From contig JAUIFF010000006.1 in assembly GCA_030429545.1 (NCBI GenBank), forward strand, positions 62,001 to 126,000: a stretch of 64,000 bases of DNA. The letters are read 5' to 3'. The DNA is from Polyangia bacterium. Lineage in GTDB: Bacteria; Myxococcota_A; Polyangia; Nannocystales; Nannocystaceae. Under the pieces are notes generated by a model, which did not search any database, was not told where the DNA came from, and saw only the letters and a list, made by a program, of their open reading frames with translations. This document shows, piece by piece, positions 19,778 through 29,280 of the stretch (position 1 is the stretch's first letter; every line of letters starts with the position of its first letter). The position numbers and the translations under genes were made by a program.

Positions 19778-21238
19778 CTATCCCGGTGTGGCTGTGGTTT
19801 TGAGTTGTTCTCGAAGGTGTTTGACCCCGGCTTCGAGGACCTGATCCTTACCCTCGGCAAATGTCTTGCGGGTTTCCACAACAGCGATGTCGGGCGCGAC
19901 CCCGTCGCCCTCGGCAACCGCCCCCTTGGAGCTGTGGTAGTCGCCAACCACGTATTGCAGCATGGCTCCGCCGTCGAGTTGTTGGATCAGCGATGGCAGG
20001 GCCGCCCCGGCCGAAGGGCCGCCGCCGGCAATCTTTACACGGCCTAGGTCGCGCATGCCCGCGGCAAAAATCTCGGAGGTACTCGCGGTCCCCTCGTCGA
20101 CCAAAATCACAATCGGACCGGCAAATGCCTGGGGGTTTTTGGCGACGTTGAAGGTCTGCTCGAAGTCGCGAAACTTGAGGGTCCCAAGGCTGCCGCCGCC
20201 GGGCAGCAGCATCCGAGCAATCGGCACACTCATCGCGCCCACGCCCCCCGGATTGCCGCGAAGGTCGACCACCAATCCGCGCATGCCCGCGGCTCGCAAC
20301 TCGCCGAGGCGTTTTTCAACATCGGCGACCATCGGCAACATCCAAAAATTAAAGGCGATGTAGCCGAGTTTGTCGGGGCCCTCGAGCATCCGCGAGGAGA
20401 TACGCGTGGGGATGTCGGTGAGATTCCCGACCGACAGCAGCTCGACCTTGGGCATCTGGCAAACCACCTTGGCGGTGGTCGGCTTGTCGGCCCCGAGCGG
20501 CGTGTAGACCACATCGACCGGGTCACCGGGCTTGCACCGCAAGCTGTATTCGAGGTTGCGATCGAGTGCATGTACAAACGTCGTCGGCCCCTCGGCCTGT
20601 TTTTTGGCCGCGGCGATGGTCTTGGCCACTTGGGTGTCGCCGATCGCAATGACCTCGGCCCCGGTCGGGATCTTTGTTGTATGACCATCGACGTCGTTGT
20701 CGACCACCGTCACGGTGTCCTCGATCCAGCGCAACTCAATCGGTATACGGGCCGGACCCTTGGGTGCCGGGCCCTGGGCGTCGCGGCTCGAGACCCAAAA
20801 ATGGCTTTGTCCGAGGCGGCCGAGCATCTCGTTCATCAACCTGTAGGCCGCCTCCGGCCCCTCGGCTGTCCGCAACTTCTCGCCGTACTCAGCGCGTACC
20901 GCAGGCCAATCGACACAACCCAAGGTCGGGTCGAAGTGCTTGGTCAACACGGTCTCCCACACCTGCAAAAACGTCGCGGTGTACGGGGTGTCTGGTAGGT
21001 CAGGCAGGGTCGAAGGGTCGAGTTCGCTGTAGTCGCGACACTTCGGTTGTTGTGCAGGCTCGGCCTTTGCCTCGCTCACCGGCTTACTCGCCGCCGAGTT
21101 GTCGGCAGCTGGAGCGGGGTCGCAGGCCAATGCCGCGAGCGTGAGCAACGCGGGCCATCCGCGCGTCGTGTGTGTGGGTTTTGGTGCCGCGCCCCGGCAC
21201 GAGTCGGTTGGACGCCCAGCGTGTAGACGGTTGGTCAT
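19778..21238 (-). CDS. S41-family serine protease (C-terminal-processing type) lipoprotein
   Basis: From ATG 21238 (good ribosome site GGGGAG) the protein is 486 residues, with a signal ending near LAALACDPAP. The S41 core shows GLVVDLRGNPGGVGAMS and the nucleophile block VDEGTASTSEIFAAGMRD. The downstream segment reads GGGPSAGAALPS. Usual CtpA enzymes have GK at the general-base position; here no Lys is seen, as in some S41 subgroups that end in AGAxLPS. It probably degrades or processes envelope proteins. It forms an operon with the LolA-like lipoprotein. An upstream extension of the frame is unlikely to be translated. Confidence 0.85.
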   Translation of the reverse strand: MTNRLHAGRPTDSCRGAAPKPTHTTRGWPALLTLAALACDPAPAADNSAASKPVSEAKAEPAQQPKCRDYSELDPSTLPDLPDTPYTATFLQVWETVLTKHFDPTLGCVDWPAVRAEYGEKLRTAEGPEAAYRLMNEMLGRLGQSHFWVSSRDAQGPAPKGPARIPIELRWIEDTVTVVDNDVDGHTTKIPTGAEVIAIGDTQVAKTIAAAKKQAEGPTTFVHALDRNLEYSLRCKPGDPVDVVYTPLGADKPTTAKVVCQMPKVELLSVGNLTDIPTRISSRMLEGPDKLGYIAFNFWMLPMVADVEKRLGELRAAGMRGLVVDLRGNPGGVGAMSVPIARMLLPGGGSLGTLKFRDFEQTFNVAKNPQAFAGPIVILVDEGTASTSEIFAAGMRDLGRVKIAGGGPSAGAALPSLIQQLDGGAMLQYVVGDYHSSKGAVAEGDGVAPDIAVVETRKTFAEGKDQVLEAGVKHLREQLKTTATPG

Positions 21239-21361
21239 AAACTCCCCGGAGCATGCCCTGTGTGCGGCGGCTTGACGAGTCGCCCTGGGATCGATCAGCG
21301 GGTACGACAAAACCGGCTCCCCGCGTGGGAAACCGGTATGTCCTTTAGTTGGCGAGCCTGG

Positions 21362-22069
21362 CTACTCGTAGGTCACGCGCTCGAGCGCATTGAGGTCCAA
21401 GACGACGATTTCTTGGCGGCTCAAGCTCAAGATGCCCTCGCGCTGCATGCGGTTGAGCGCGCGTGAGATCTCCTCACGGACGGTACCTAGGCGAGCGGCC
21501 ACCGTGTTCATGTCGAGCTGACGCGGGATGACACACGGGGTCCCCTGGACCGCGCCGGCACGCAGTGCCAGGGTCAACAAAAACGAGGCCAGACGGCGCT
21601 CGACCGAACGCAGCGAAAGGTCGAGGATGAGGTCGATCAAGCGGTTTGCACGGAAGGCCATTTGGCGCATCAGCGCAAACGCGAGAGCCTCCGACCGCCC
21701 GATCAGTTTGATGACGAGTTTGCTATCAAACCGCCACGCTTGGGAGTCGACCATCGCAAACGCCGATGCGGCGCACTGGGTGTCGGGGGGCAAAAACCCC
21801 TCACCGATCAGTTTGCCCGGCTCAGCTAGGTAGAGGATTTGCTCGCGACCTTCCGACGAGATCAAGCTGAGCTTGAACTCCCCGCTGCGGACCATGAACA
21901 GACCGGGACCTGGCTCACCTCGGCGGAAGACAGAGCGCTTTCGCTTGACTTCGACAACCTCGGCTGCCTGGCACAGCTCGTTCATGATCTCCGGCGGGAC
22001 TTGGTCCCACCCGGCGAAGCGCAACAGGTATTGGCGGATTTGGTCTCCTTCCGCGGCCTCAACGATCAT
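21362..22069 (-). CDS. Crp/Fnr-family transcriptional regulator
   Basis: From ATG 22069 the protein is 235 residues. The N-terminal cyclic-nucleotide-binding-like domain shows VFRRGEPGPGLFMVRSGEFK and LYLAEPGKLIGEGFL. The C-terminal winged helix shows MNTVAARLGTVREEISRALN, the recognition-helix region of Crp/Fnr proteins. There are no Fnr-type Cys clusters, so the ligand is unknown. It is divergent from a small roadblock-like gene at 22214, which it may regulate. The frame extends upstream, but the extra 51 residues are not domain-like. Confidence 0.88.
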   Translation of the reverse strand: MIVEAAEGDQIRQYLLRFAGWDQVPPEIMNELCQAAEVVEVKRKRSVFRRGEPGPGLFMVRSGEFKLSLISSEGREQILYLAEPGKLIGEGFLPPDTQCAASAFAMVDSQAWRFDSKLVIKLIGRSEALAFALMRQMAFRANRLIDLILDLSLRSVERRLASFLLTLALRAGAVQGTPCVIPRQLDMNTVAARLGTVREEISRALNRMQREGILSLSRQEIVVLDLNALERVTYE

Positions 22070-22213
22070 GGCGCGGAGTGTACCCAACTTGGGCGGCAAT
22101 GTGTCCGAAATCAAACCATGTGAGCTTTTTTTCGTGCTCGGTAGGTAAACGCGCAGGTTATTTGGGGAAAAGCCCAGGTAGGACCTATACACACACCTCG
22201 TTCGGAGAGCCCG

Positions 22214-22597
22214 ATGACCCACCTAAATCCCACATTCGTTGAGCGCCGGGTAGATCGCCCCGCCGATACCTACAGTGCCCTCACCCGCGCACTCGACTGC
22301 GCTGTTACCCGCGGCGACCTCGACGTCGCCTACGTCACCGACGACTTTGGCATGTTGGTGGTTGGTTCGAGCACCCATTTCGACCTCCACGAAATTGCCG
22401 CGGTCACACCGATCATCGGTCGTGGACGGGCCGACGCCGACTTCCGCCGTGCCGGCAAACCCCGCGGATTTTCGATCCGTGAAATCGAGGTGCTCGGGGA
22501 AACGCTGTATGTCGCGGCGGTCGGTGGCGACGATGAGCTGCGCGCCCGCGAAGTTGGCATGAGCGCGGCCGCGACCGAGCGGATCTTGGTCGCCTGA
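22214..22597 (+). CDS. Small roadblock/LC7-like protein
   Basis: A 127-residue protein with ribosome site GGAGAG. The pattern of strands and helices (YVTDDFGMLVVGSSTHFDLHEIAAV, then FSIREIEVLGETLYVAAVGGD) resembles the roadblock/longin fold used by partners of small GTPases in myxobacteria. No catalytic residues are expected. It is divergent from the Crp/Fnr gene across 144 bp. The fold assignment is by pattern only; the coding call is stronger than the function. Confidence 0.7.
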   Translation: MTHLNPTFVERRVDRPADTYSALTRALDCAVTRGDLDVAYVTDDFGMLVVGSSTHFDLHEIAAVTPIIGRGRADADFRRAGKPRGFSIREIEVLGETLYVAAVGGDDELRAREVGMSAAATERILVA

Positions 22598-22686
22598 GCG
22601 CGCAAGCCGACATGTCGAAATAGACAGGTCGGCCTGCGCGAAAAGATGTACGCGCATGGACCCCGAGGCGTGATACCCCTAGGGCC

Positions 22687-23196
22687 ATGCGCACGACGTC
22701 CCTGGTCCATGTAGGTCTGCTCGCCCTGTTGTCCGGCCTGTTGGTCGCCACCCCGGGTTGCAAAAAGTCGGGGGAGACCAACGTTCCCGATGAACAAGCC
22801 GAGGACGACGACGACGGCACCAACGACGGTGACGACGCCGAGGATGCCGACGACGCGGCCGAGGGTGCCGACGAAAGCGACGCTGCCGGCGACGACGCGA
22901 CCCCGCTGACAACCTCGTCGTTCGAAGAGACCGTCAACAATCACATGGAAGATGTCGCCAGTTGCTACGGCGATGCGGTGGCCGCCAATGCTGAACTCCA
23001 GGGCACCCTCGACGGGGTGTTCACCATCGCCGCCGACGGCACCGTCGCCGAGTTCAAGGCCGCCGAGGGCAGCTCACTCAACGACGAGGGGCTCAACGCC
23101 TGCATCACCGAAAAGACCAAGGACTGGGTGTTCGACAAACCAGCCGGCGGGGAAAATATGACCCTGAACTTCCCGTTTAATCTCACCCCCGGCTAG
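22687..23196 (+). CDS. Acidic lipoprotein with AgmX/PglI-type C-terminal domain
   Basis: A 169-residue protein with signal and lipobox (VATPGC), an Asp/Glu/Gly-rich acidic linker (residues 30-75) and a C-terminal domain (about 78-165). The domain begins SFEETVNNHMEDVASCYGDA and carries GTLDGVFTIAADGTVAEFKA and LNACITEKTKDWVF. This layout (one Cys in the first helix, one before the last helix) matches the TonB-like AgmX/PglI C-terminal domain found in gliding-related myxobacterial proteins. It may be a periplasmic adaptor. Its 3' end is duplicated downstream. Confidence 0.8.
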   Translation: MRTTSLVHVGLLALLSGLLVATPGCKKSGETNVPDEQAEDDDDGTNDGDDAEDADDAAEGADESDAAGDDATPLTTSSFEETVNNHMEDVASCYGDAVAANAELQGTLDGVFTIAADGTVAEFKAAEGSSLNDEGLNACITEKTKDWVFDKPAGGENMTLNFPFNLTPG

Positions 23197-23345
23197 GTCG
23201 CCACGGCAGGGGCTCGCTCAACGACGAGGGGCTCAACACCTGCATCACCGAAAAGACCAAGGACTGGGTGTTCGACAAACCGGCCGGCGGGGAAAATATG
23301 ACCCTGAACTTCCCGTTTACTCTCACCCCCGGCTAGGTTAGGTCG
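23066..23345 (+). repeat. 140-bp tandem duplication of the 3' end of the AgmX/PglI-type lipoprotein gene
   Basis: Copy 1 (from about 23066) is the genuine gene end including TAG and nine following bases. Copy 2 begins near 23206, is nearly identical (CTCAACACC against CTCAACGCC, TTTACTCTC against TTTAATCTC) and keeps the stop codon but has no start. A short start of a third copy (GTCGCCGCGGCGGG, then GCTCGCTCAA) follows near 23342. Confidence 0.9.
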
Positions 23346-23683
23346 CCGCGGCGGGTGCCATTGCTCGCTCAATCCAGCCACATTGTCTCGTCTCGTCCGA
23401 GCGAACCCCGCGAATCTTCCGTAAGCAGGTCGAAGTGGGACGTATACCCGCTCAGGACCACCGAAGCTGCGGCAACCTGCGGGCGCGGGCCGATGCATTC
23501 CCACGTCCGGGCTCGCCCCTGGTGACTCGACACCCCACCCGCTGGTCTGCCTCGGACCGAATCGGGCCTCGAGTCACCACCCCCCAACCGTGGGATGCGG
23601 CTCGAGCGTATTGCTAGCTCACCGAGATAACTCGACAAACGTCGAGCCGCGGTCTGTGCCGCCAATGGGGCACGGTTTTTCCA
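23346..23683. other. Intergenic region, no credible gene
   Basis: About 340 bp between the duplicated gene end and the phosphatase gene. ORFs here are compositionally odd (Arg/Gly/Ser-rich) and have no domain match I can see. The first bases look like the decayed start of another repeat copy. Confidence 0.5.
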
Positions 23684-24433
23684 ATGCAAGGGGGCATGCG
23701 TATCTACAGCTATGCCCATACCCACGTCGGCCGCCGCTCCAACAACGAAGACGCCCACCTGCGCGACGACGGCCTCGGACTCTACCTCGTGGCCGACGGC
23801 ATGGGCGGGTACGAGGGGGGAGAAGTCGCCAGTCAGCTGACCGCCGACACCATCCGCTCATACATCGGTCGGCTCAACGGCCCGGCACACTCCATGCATC
23901 TACAACAGGCGATCCTGCGGGCCAACGCCGCCGTCATTACAAAACGCGTTGGGCGGCTGGCACAGATGGGTTCGACGGTTGCGGCCCTCGCTATTTGTGA
24001 CGACGCCGTGGTGCTCGGCCACCTCGGCGACAGCCGGATCTACCGGATGCGTGACGGTCGGCTCGAGGCGCTGACCACCGACCACTCGCTACTCGCCGAG
24101 CTCGAGGCCGCCGGTGCCAATATCGAATCGGCGGCCGGGTTTCGCCACGTGGTCACCCGGGCGATCGGCATGGACCAGGCCCAGCCCGAACTACGCCGCG
24201 AAAAACTGCGCCCGGGCGACCTTTACGTGCTGTGCACCGACGGACTGTCCGACCGCGTCAGCGACGACACCATCGCGTTTTTGTTGCAAACCCGGGCACC
24301 GGGCGACGCCTGCAAAACCATGGTCGAGTTGGCCTACGACCTCGGTGGAACCGACAACATCACCGCGGTGGTGCTGCACGTTGTCCACCCAGCCCGCGAC
24401 GCGGCGCAAAACCGAGTGCATGTACAATCTTAG
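23684..24433 (+). CDS. PP2C-type protein serine/threonine phosphatase
   Basis: About 249 residues; ATG 23696 (MRIYSYAHTHVGRR) is an alternative start giving 245. All metal-binding motifs of bacterial PP2C are present: NNEDAHLRDDGLG, VADGMGGYEGGEVAS, GHLGDSRIYRMRDG, LCTDGLSDRVSDD and GGTDNITAVVL. It should dephosphorylate Ser/Thr-phosphorylated proteins in the cytoplasm, the counterpart of Hanks-type kinases such as the one at 34126-36894. No kinase is adjacent. A TGYANNTRCA motif spans its stop codon. Confidence 0.92.
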   Translation: MQGGMRIYSYAHTHVGRRSNNEDAHLRDDGLGLYLVADGMGGYEGGEVASQLTADTIRSYIGRLNGPAHSMHLQQAILRANAAVITKRVGRLAQMGSTVAALAICDDAVVLGHLGDSRIYRMRDGRLEALTTDHSLLAELEAAGANIESAAGFRHVVTRAIGMDQAQPELRREKLRPGDLYVLCTDGLSDRVSDDTIAFLLQTRAPGDACKTMVELAYDLGGTDNITAVVLHVVHPARDAAQNRVHVQS

Positions 24434-24764
24434 TGCGTGGCGGATCGAACGTATGCCGGAGCTGTCGCCACTGCCCGCCGTCGGCGAATCGCCAATGCCC
24501 AGCCGACGACAAGCAGTGGCACTAGCCCGAGCAGGTGTTGCACTGCCGAGTGCTGCACCGCCAAGTCAGTGCGTGGCCCCCGCGCACCGCAACACCGGAG
24601 GCACCCTAGCGCTCGACAGCTTCCAATCTCCTAAGCTTTTGCAACTGCACGTCGGCGGATTTGATTGACCACCTAGCGTGCCTCGCCGGCGGCGACGTGG
24701 CGTACCGGTCATCGAAATTCCTCGTTTTCGTCCGCTCCCAACACCTGTTGACGCTTCGCCATTG
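24434..24764. other. Intergenic region holding decayed 3'-end copies of the SRPBCC gene
   Basis: No credible gene. The right half contains two degraded copies of the end of the neighbouring reverse-strand gene (see repeat). A TGYANNTRCA motif lies in one copy at 24640-24649. Confidence 0.6.
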
Positions 24765-24835
24765 CTAGGTGTCGTCTGCCTCCAACACCTGCTTGAGCTT
24801 TTGCAATTGCCCGCCGTCTGTTGATTTAATTGCAT
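24603..24835 (-). repeat. Decayed tandem copies of the 3' end of the SRPBCC gene
   Basis: On the + strand the gene end reads CTAGGTGTCGTCTGCCTCCAACACC then GCTTTTGCAATTGCC. A copy at about 24730 reads GTCCGCTCCCAACACCTGTT, and a copy at about 24606 reads CTAGCGCTCGACAGCTTCC then GCTTTTGCAACTGCACG and GATTTGATTG. The copies are 70-130 bp apart and diverged. All extra copies are downstream of the stop. Confidence 0.7.
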
Positions 24836-25208
24836 AACCAATCAATGGACGCAGCAGCCGCCAGCCCAGGCCACGGGTCTCGCAGGTCGCCCGCAGGGTC
24901 ACCTTGGTGCGGTTGTCCCCGAGCTGTTCAAGCGCATAGGTGTAGACCGCTGTGACCCCGCCTTGGACCGATTCAAACGCCACCACACGCTCGGGTTGCA
25001 CCTCGCTCACCCGCGAGGGTCGCTGCTTGCCGCGCGTCGTAAACAACAAGGTCGCCCCCACGCTTGGCCCGCTTGCATCCTCGTAGCGAATGCTCTCGAC
25101 ACCCATCCACTTGGGCATCACCTCGGGGCTGGTGAGCCCGTGCCAAACCTCGCGCGCCGGCCGTTCGATGGTGCTCTCAACATTGATGACGGTATGTGCC
25201 CTGTCCAT
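24765..25208 (-). CDS. SRPBCC-family (START-like) protein
   Basis: From ATG 25208 the protein is 147 residues. It has the SRPBCC pattern: N-terminal strand VINVESTIERPAREVWHGLT, then VMPKWMGV, VVAFESVQGGVTAVYTYALE and a C-terminal long helix (STDGGQLQKLKQVLEA). These helix-grip proteins bind lipids, polyketides or other hydrophobic ligands. It follows the AraC-type regulator gene by 45 bp on the same strand, so the two are likely one unit, with the regulator controlling or sensing the same ligand class. The ligand is unknown. Confidence 0.82.
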   Translation of the reverse strand: MDRAHTVINVESTIERPAREVWHGLTSPEVMPKWMGVESIRYEDASGPSVGATLLFTTRGKQRPSRVSEVQPERVVAFESVQGGVTAVYTYALEQLGDNRTKVTLRATCETRGLGWRLLRPLIGYAIKSTDGGQLQKLKQVLEADDT

Positions 25209-25253
25209 GGCGACGATGGTGTACCAGCCGCCAGCTGCGGTCTTGGACAAATC

Positions 25254-26087
25254 TTACCCCGACAAAAATTGTGGCGTCTGCCCGGTCTCGCGGCCCCCGT
25301 AGCTTGTTTGCCGCCGCCGCATAAACTCCCCGGGGGTCATCCCACACACGCGGCGAAACTCGCGATTGAGGTGGGCCTGGTCGCAAAACCCATTGCCGAG
25401 TGCAACCTCGGCCAACGGCCTGGGACCGTCGAGTGCTCGCAACACCCGCAACAACCGCGCTTGCCGGGCAACGGCCTTGGGCGAGATCCCGACAAACTGG
25501 CGAAACGCAGCCACCAGCGATTTGTTGGAGCGCCCCATCTCGCGACACACCTCGGCCACCGAAAGCGGATCGTCGCCGGTCAGGGCCCGGGCCGCCCACC
25601 CGACCTGACGAAGGCGCGGGGGCTGTCGTTGTTGTATCAGCAATGTTTGCTCGAGTACATCGAGCATCTGCGAAGGGCACGACAGCTCACCCAAGCGCTC
25701 GCGCAACTGCCTCGCAAGCGGCCCCCAAAGCTCGCCCAACTCGACCACGCGATCCGTCAGTTCGGCACAGGCTGGGGCCAACAACGCTCCCGCACCGTGG
25801 ATATGAAACGTCGCCCCCACGACATGGGTCAGCCCCGTCGGCGTGTTGCGCAGCACCCCGCGCTGCTGGCCGATCACCCAGGCGTCACGGGGCTGCACGG
25901 CCAGATTTGATGCACACACAATTGTTTGCGGGTCGCCTAGGTTGACCAGCAACGACATCTGGGCGGTTGGGAAAATGATGTCGGTGTAGGGGCTATGCCC
26001 CTTGGCGTACCACAGCTTGTCGACGCAACCGGCCAACTCGGCGCGCGGGGGACGGCTGCGAAACTCAAACGCCTGCACGCCAATCAT
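25254..26087 (-). CDS. AraC-family transcriptional regulator
   Basis: A 277-residue protein. The N-terminal portion (about 1-150) resembles the cupin-like DUF6597 sensor of AraC proteins. The C-terminal double helix-turn-helix is clear: LSVAEVCREMGRSNKSLVAAFRQFVG, then RLLRVLRAL and LGNGFCDQAHLNREFRRVCG, ending TPGEFMRRR. It likely activates its own operon with the SRPBCC gene downstream or nearby genes. The effector is unknown. A short gap separates it from the macro/ARH gene upstream on the map. Confidence 0.9.
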   Translation of the reverse strand: MIGVQAFEFRSRPPRAELAGCVDKLWYAKGHSPYTDIIFPTAQMSLLVNLGDPQTIVCASNLAVQPRDAWVIGQQRGVLRNTPTGLTHVVGATFHIHGAGALLAPACAELTDRVVELGELWGPLARQLRERLGELSCPSQMLDVLEQTLLIQQRQPPRLRQVGWAARALTGDDPLSVAEVCREMGRSNKSLVAAFRQFVGISPKAVARQARLLRVLRALDGPRPLAEVALGNGFCDQAHLNREFRRVCGMTPGEFMRRRQTSYGGRETGQTPQFLSG

Positions 26088-26126
26088 CCTAGCAGGGGCT
26101 GGCAGGTTGTGATGTTCAAATCGGTG

Positions 26127-27593
26127 CTACTGCAACGAAATCTCGACGAGCTCACGGGTCATCGCCAACACCGTGTCGCGCCGGGCGAGTTGTTGGACCC
26201 ACGCCGAAGGGATCGCACGACGCCCGTAGATGACCCCCGCAATCGCCCCGGCCACGGCCGCAGTTGTGTCGGTATCGTCGCCTAGATTGACGGCCTTGAG
26301 CACGGCGGCCCGGTAGTTTGTGGTGGTCGCACAACACCACAGGCTGGCTTCGAGGCAGTGGATGACATAGCCACTACTTTGGATGTCCGACTCCTCGGCC
26401 TTGAGCACCTCACCCGAAAGGATGCGGGCAAACACCGGTTGTTCCGACGCGGGAATCTGCGGCCCGAGCTCAGTGGCAGCCGCAGCCATGGCCGCGGCCA
26501 GGTCACTGCCCGTGAGCAATTGTTGAATCAGCAACGAAAAGTAGGCACAGCAAAGCTGCGAGCGCACATGGGCGTGGGTCAGGGCACTGACTTCACCACT
26601 TTTGGCGATGATCTCATGGGCCTCCCGCCGGTGGAGATAGGCACTGAGTGGGTAGATCCGCATCAGCGAACCATTGCCGTTGCTGCGCTCCCCGTTGCCG
26701 CCCCACTCCTCGCGCGGCTTGCCATTGAGATGGCGATTGATCGCCTCACGGGTCGAGATACCAATGTCGAAAACCTTGCCGTGGGGGGTGAAGTGGCGGT
26801 GCTCGTACCAGTTGCCAAACTTCACCATGATGTCCTCGGGGTCATAGCCGTCGCACAGGCTGGCGAGCGTGGCCAGGGCCATCGAGCTGTCGTCCGACCA
26901 GGTCCCCGGAGGTTGGTTGTGGGTGCCAAACCCGGTCATTTCGCTCACCGGATGCTCGACAAAATGCGCCCGCGGTTTGAACTCGGCCGGGACCCCGACC
27001 GCATCGCCACACAAAAGCCCGAGCATGCCCCCGGCAAGCCGCTCGCGCACACCCGGCGGACGGCCGTGGAGCGCCAGCGTGCGCTCCAACGCAGCCGACA
27101 CCTCGGCCTCAAAACACACCAAAATCACCTCGCGGATCGGCGAGTTGGGATGGTCGTCGAAGTACGATTCGATTGCAGATACAGCAATCGCACAGGCGGC
27201 CGGAATCGGGTAGGCGTAGACACCACAGGAGATCGCTGGAAAGGCAATGGTTTGCAGGTCGCGTGCGTCGGCGAGTTCGAGACAGCGGCGGTAACACGAC
27301 GCCAGCAACAACGGCTCCCCCCGGCCCCCCCCGCGCCACACCGGACCAACCGTGTGGATCACGTGGCGACACGGCAGGTCATAGGCCCCCGTGACCTTGG
27401 CATCGCCGGTATCGCAGCCGCCCAGGCCGCGACACTCCTCGACCAACATCGGCCCAGCCGCGCGATGGATCGCCCCATCGACGCCACCACCCCCGAGCAG
27501 CGAGCGCTTGGCAGCGTTGACAATGGCATCGACGCGCAACTTGGTGATGTCGCCCCGCGTCAGTTTGATTCGACCCGTCGAAGTCCCGTGCAT
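26127..27593 (-). CDS. Macro domain fused to ADP-ribosylglycohydrolase
   Basis: From ATG 27593 the protein has 488 residues. Residues about 8-170 form a macro domain of the deacetylase/ADP-ribose-removing type: [20 protein letters not shown] with the Gly-rich loop, HIHTVGP-like [10 protein letters not shown], and [13 protein letters not shown]. Residues about 180-485 form an ARH/DraG domain: [34 protein letters not shown] (metal-binding Asp) and [18 protein letters not shown] (second metal site). Both halves are erasers of ADP-ribose, so one polypeptide could remove different linkages. No ADP-ribosyltransferase is visible nearby. Confidence 0.9.
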   Translation of the reverse strand: MHGTSTGRIKLTRGDITKLRVDAIVNAAKRSLLGGGGVDGAIHRAAGPMLVEECRGLGGCDTGDAKVTGAYDLPCRHVIHTVGPVWRGGGRGEPLLLASCYRRCLELADARDLQTIAFPAISCGVYAYPIPAACAIAVSAIESYFDDHPNSPIREVILVCFEAEVSAALERTLALHGRPPGVRERLAGGMLGLLCGDAVGVPAEFKPRAHFVEHPVSEMTGFGTHNQPPGTWSDDSSMALATLASLCDGYDPEDIMVKFGNWYEHRHFTPHGKVFDIGISTREAINRHLNGKPREEWGGNGERSNGNGSLMRIYPLSAYLHRREAHEIIAKSGEVSALTHAHVRSQLCCAYFSLLIQQLLTGSDLAAAMAAAATELGPQIPASEQPVFARILSGEVLKAEESDIQSSGYVIHCLEASLWCCATTTNYRAAVLKAVNLGDDTDTTAAVAGAIAGVIYGRRAIPSAWVQQLARRDTVLAMTRELVEISLQ

Positions 27594-27872
27594 CCAGAAA
27601 CTGGGATACCAGACTTTGTTCGCGCCTGCGGGTTTTCTCGAGCACAACCCCACCGAAGCAGGTCATGCATCCGGGAGCCGAGGCGATTGGCAGAGCTCGA
27701 AAGTCGACCATCGACAAGCTCGCCGACGGACCGAGCAAACAGCGATGCCGAACTTCGTGTACCACCTCCGTGTGAACGCCTTCATGTCGGCCGGCGCAAG
27801 CGGCTACGGACCTTGACGCCACTTGGATATTTGCCAAGGATCTTCGCGAAGCGACCCCACGAAAAAGGCCCC

Positions 27873-28619
27873 ATGCAAACTGCCCTGTATCACGAACTCG
27901 TTGATTGGTACCCCCTGTTGGATGCGCGGGAAAACCACGCCGATGAAGTTCCCATCTACGATGCCCTGCTCGCGGCCGCTGTTGAGGGCCCGTTTGACAC
28001 GCTGCTTGAGCTCGGTGCTGGCGCGGGTAACAACGGCTATTACTTTCGCCAAAAACGGACCTGTACACTCACCGACTTGAGCACGTCGATGCTCGAACTC
28101 AGCCGGGCACAAAACCCCGAATGTGAGCACGTCGCCGGCGATATGCGACAGCTGCGTCTCGGTCGGCAATTCGATGCCGTGTTTGTGCACGATGCCATCG
28201 TCTATATGTGTACACCCGAAGATCTACGTCGGGCAGCGGACACCGCATTTGTCCACACTCGCCCCGGTGGCGCAGCTTTGTTTGCCCCGGATATTGTCCG
28301 CGAAACCTTCCGCGAATTCCACGAAGATGATGCCTGTGACCACACAGATGGGCGCAGCATGCGATACATCGCGTGGGTCACCGACCCGGATCCGAGCGAC
28401 TCGACCTACAGGGTCGACTACGCATTTTTACTCCGCGACCAACAGGGTATCCGAGCGGTTCATGAGTCCCATGTCGAGGGACTCTTCTCCCAGGCGACAT
28501 GGATTCGGATCCTCGAGGAGGCCGGATTTCAGGTCAGCCTAGGCGAACGCCCGCTCGACGGGGTGGAACAAGACCATCCATACACACCGCACGTATTCGT
28601 CTGCCGGCGCCCACACTGA
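27873..28619 (+). CDS. Class I SAM-dependent methyltransferase
   Basis: From ATG 27873 (ribosome site AAAAAGG) the protein has 248 residues. The SAM motif I reads LLELGAGAGNNGYYF, followed by TDLSTSMLELSRAQNPE (motif II) and VAGDMRQLRLGRQFDAVFVH. The C-terminal part shows TWIRILEEAGFQVSLGERP. The substrate cannot be inferred. A much longer frame extends upstream across the macro/ARH gene but that is antisense shadow. It is divergent from that gene across about 280 bp. Confidence 0.88.
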   Translation: MQTALYHELVDWYPLLDARENHADEVPIYDALLAAAVEGPFDTLLELGAGAGNNGYYFRQKRTCTLTDLSTSMLELSRAQNPECEHVAGDMRQLRLGRQFDAVFVHDAIVYMCTPEDLRRAADTAFVHTRPGGAALFAPDIVRETFREFHEDDACDHTDGRSMRYIAWVTDPDPSDSTYRVDYAFLLRDQQGIRAVHESHVEGLFSQATWIRILEEAGFQVSLGERPLDGVEQDHPYTPHVFVCRRPH

Positions 28620-29280
28620 CGTCATACCTCGCGCGCCCACAGTCGTGGTTGACCACGACGTGGCAGGAGAACCCTAGAACAACGCTCTGTAAATTTGTTT
28701 TATTTGACTATGCACTAATATCTCGTCCGTCATCGGCATGACGCACGTCGGGCTGTACACCGTGCGAGGGCCACCGTGGACAGCCTCTTGACCCAGACTC
28801 GCAGCGACATGCATGCAGGTACAAATTATTTCGCCAACCGGGCCCCATTCTCAGCGAGGCGTTTGCGCTGTCCCGGATCGAACGGTTGCCCCGCTGGGTT
28901 GCGGGGCGACACTCGTTTCCGCGCTCCGAAAGTGCCCCTGCGACAAAGTCTCGAAGTTCCGCAACTTCACAGGCGCTTGCACGCGTGAGCGAAACAGGAC
29001 GCGAAAGTTTTCGCCGGCTCGCGGGCGGTACGCACGCTCCTCCGAGAACTCATTTCTCGAAGCATTTGGGGACCGTCCAGACCGTGCTAGCTCGTCCTTT
29101 TTGCGAGGTTTTTGCCTCTGTCGAAGCCCGAACAACACATTTCACGACCCTGTCCGGTCCTTCGCGTTGGCGCGCAGCTCCTGCGCATCGCTCGACGAAG
29201 CCAACAACCAGTTTTGTCGTAATGATCTGCGTGTGAGCAACGGAGCGCCACTCACCACTGTGTTCCTGGCAAACATCGAC
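28620..29280. other. 660-bp non-coding region upstream of the sigma factor gene
   Basis: No gene with a domain is seen. The left part (28680-28740) is AT-richer than its surroundings. A TGYANNTRCA motif lies at 28814-28823, the last one for more than 10 kb. The sigma-factor frame is open upstream of its ATG to 28813 but is Arg/Ser/Cys-rich and unlike the family there, so I treat it as untranslated leader. A long regulated 5' region for the sigma factor is plausible. Confidence 0.5.

Noticed and set aside
26358-27872. Long N-terminal extension of the methyltransferase frame
   Set aside because: It is antisense to the macro/ARH gene; the methyltransferase family starts at ATG 27873 with a ribosome site.
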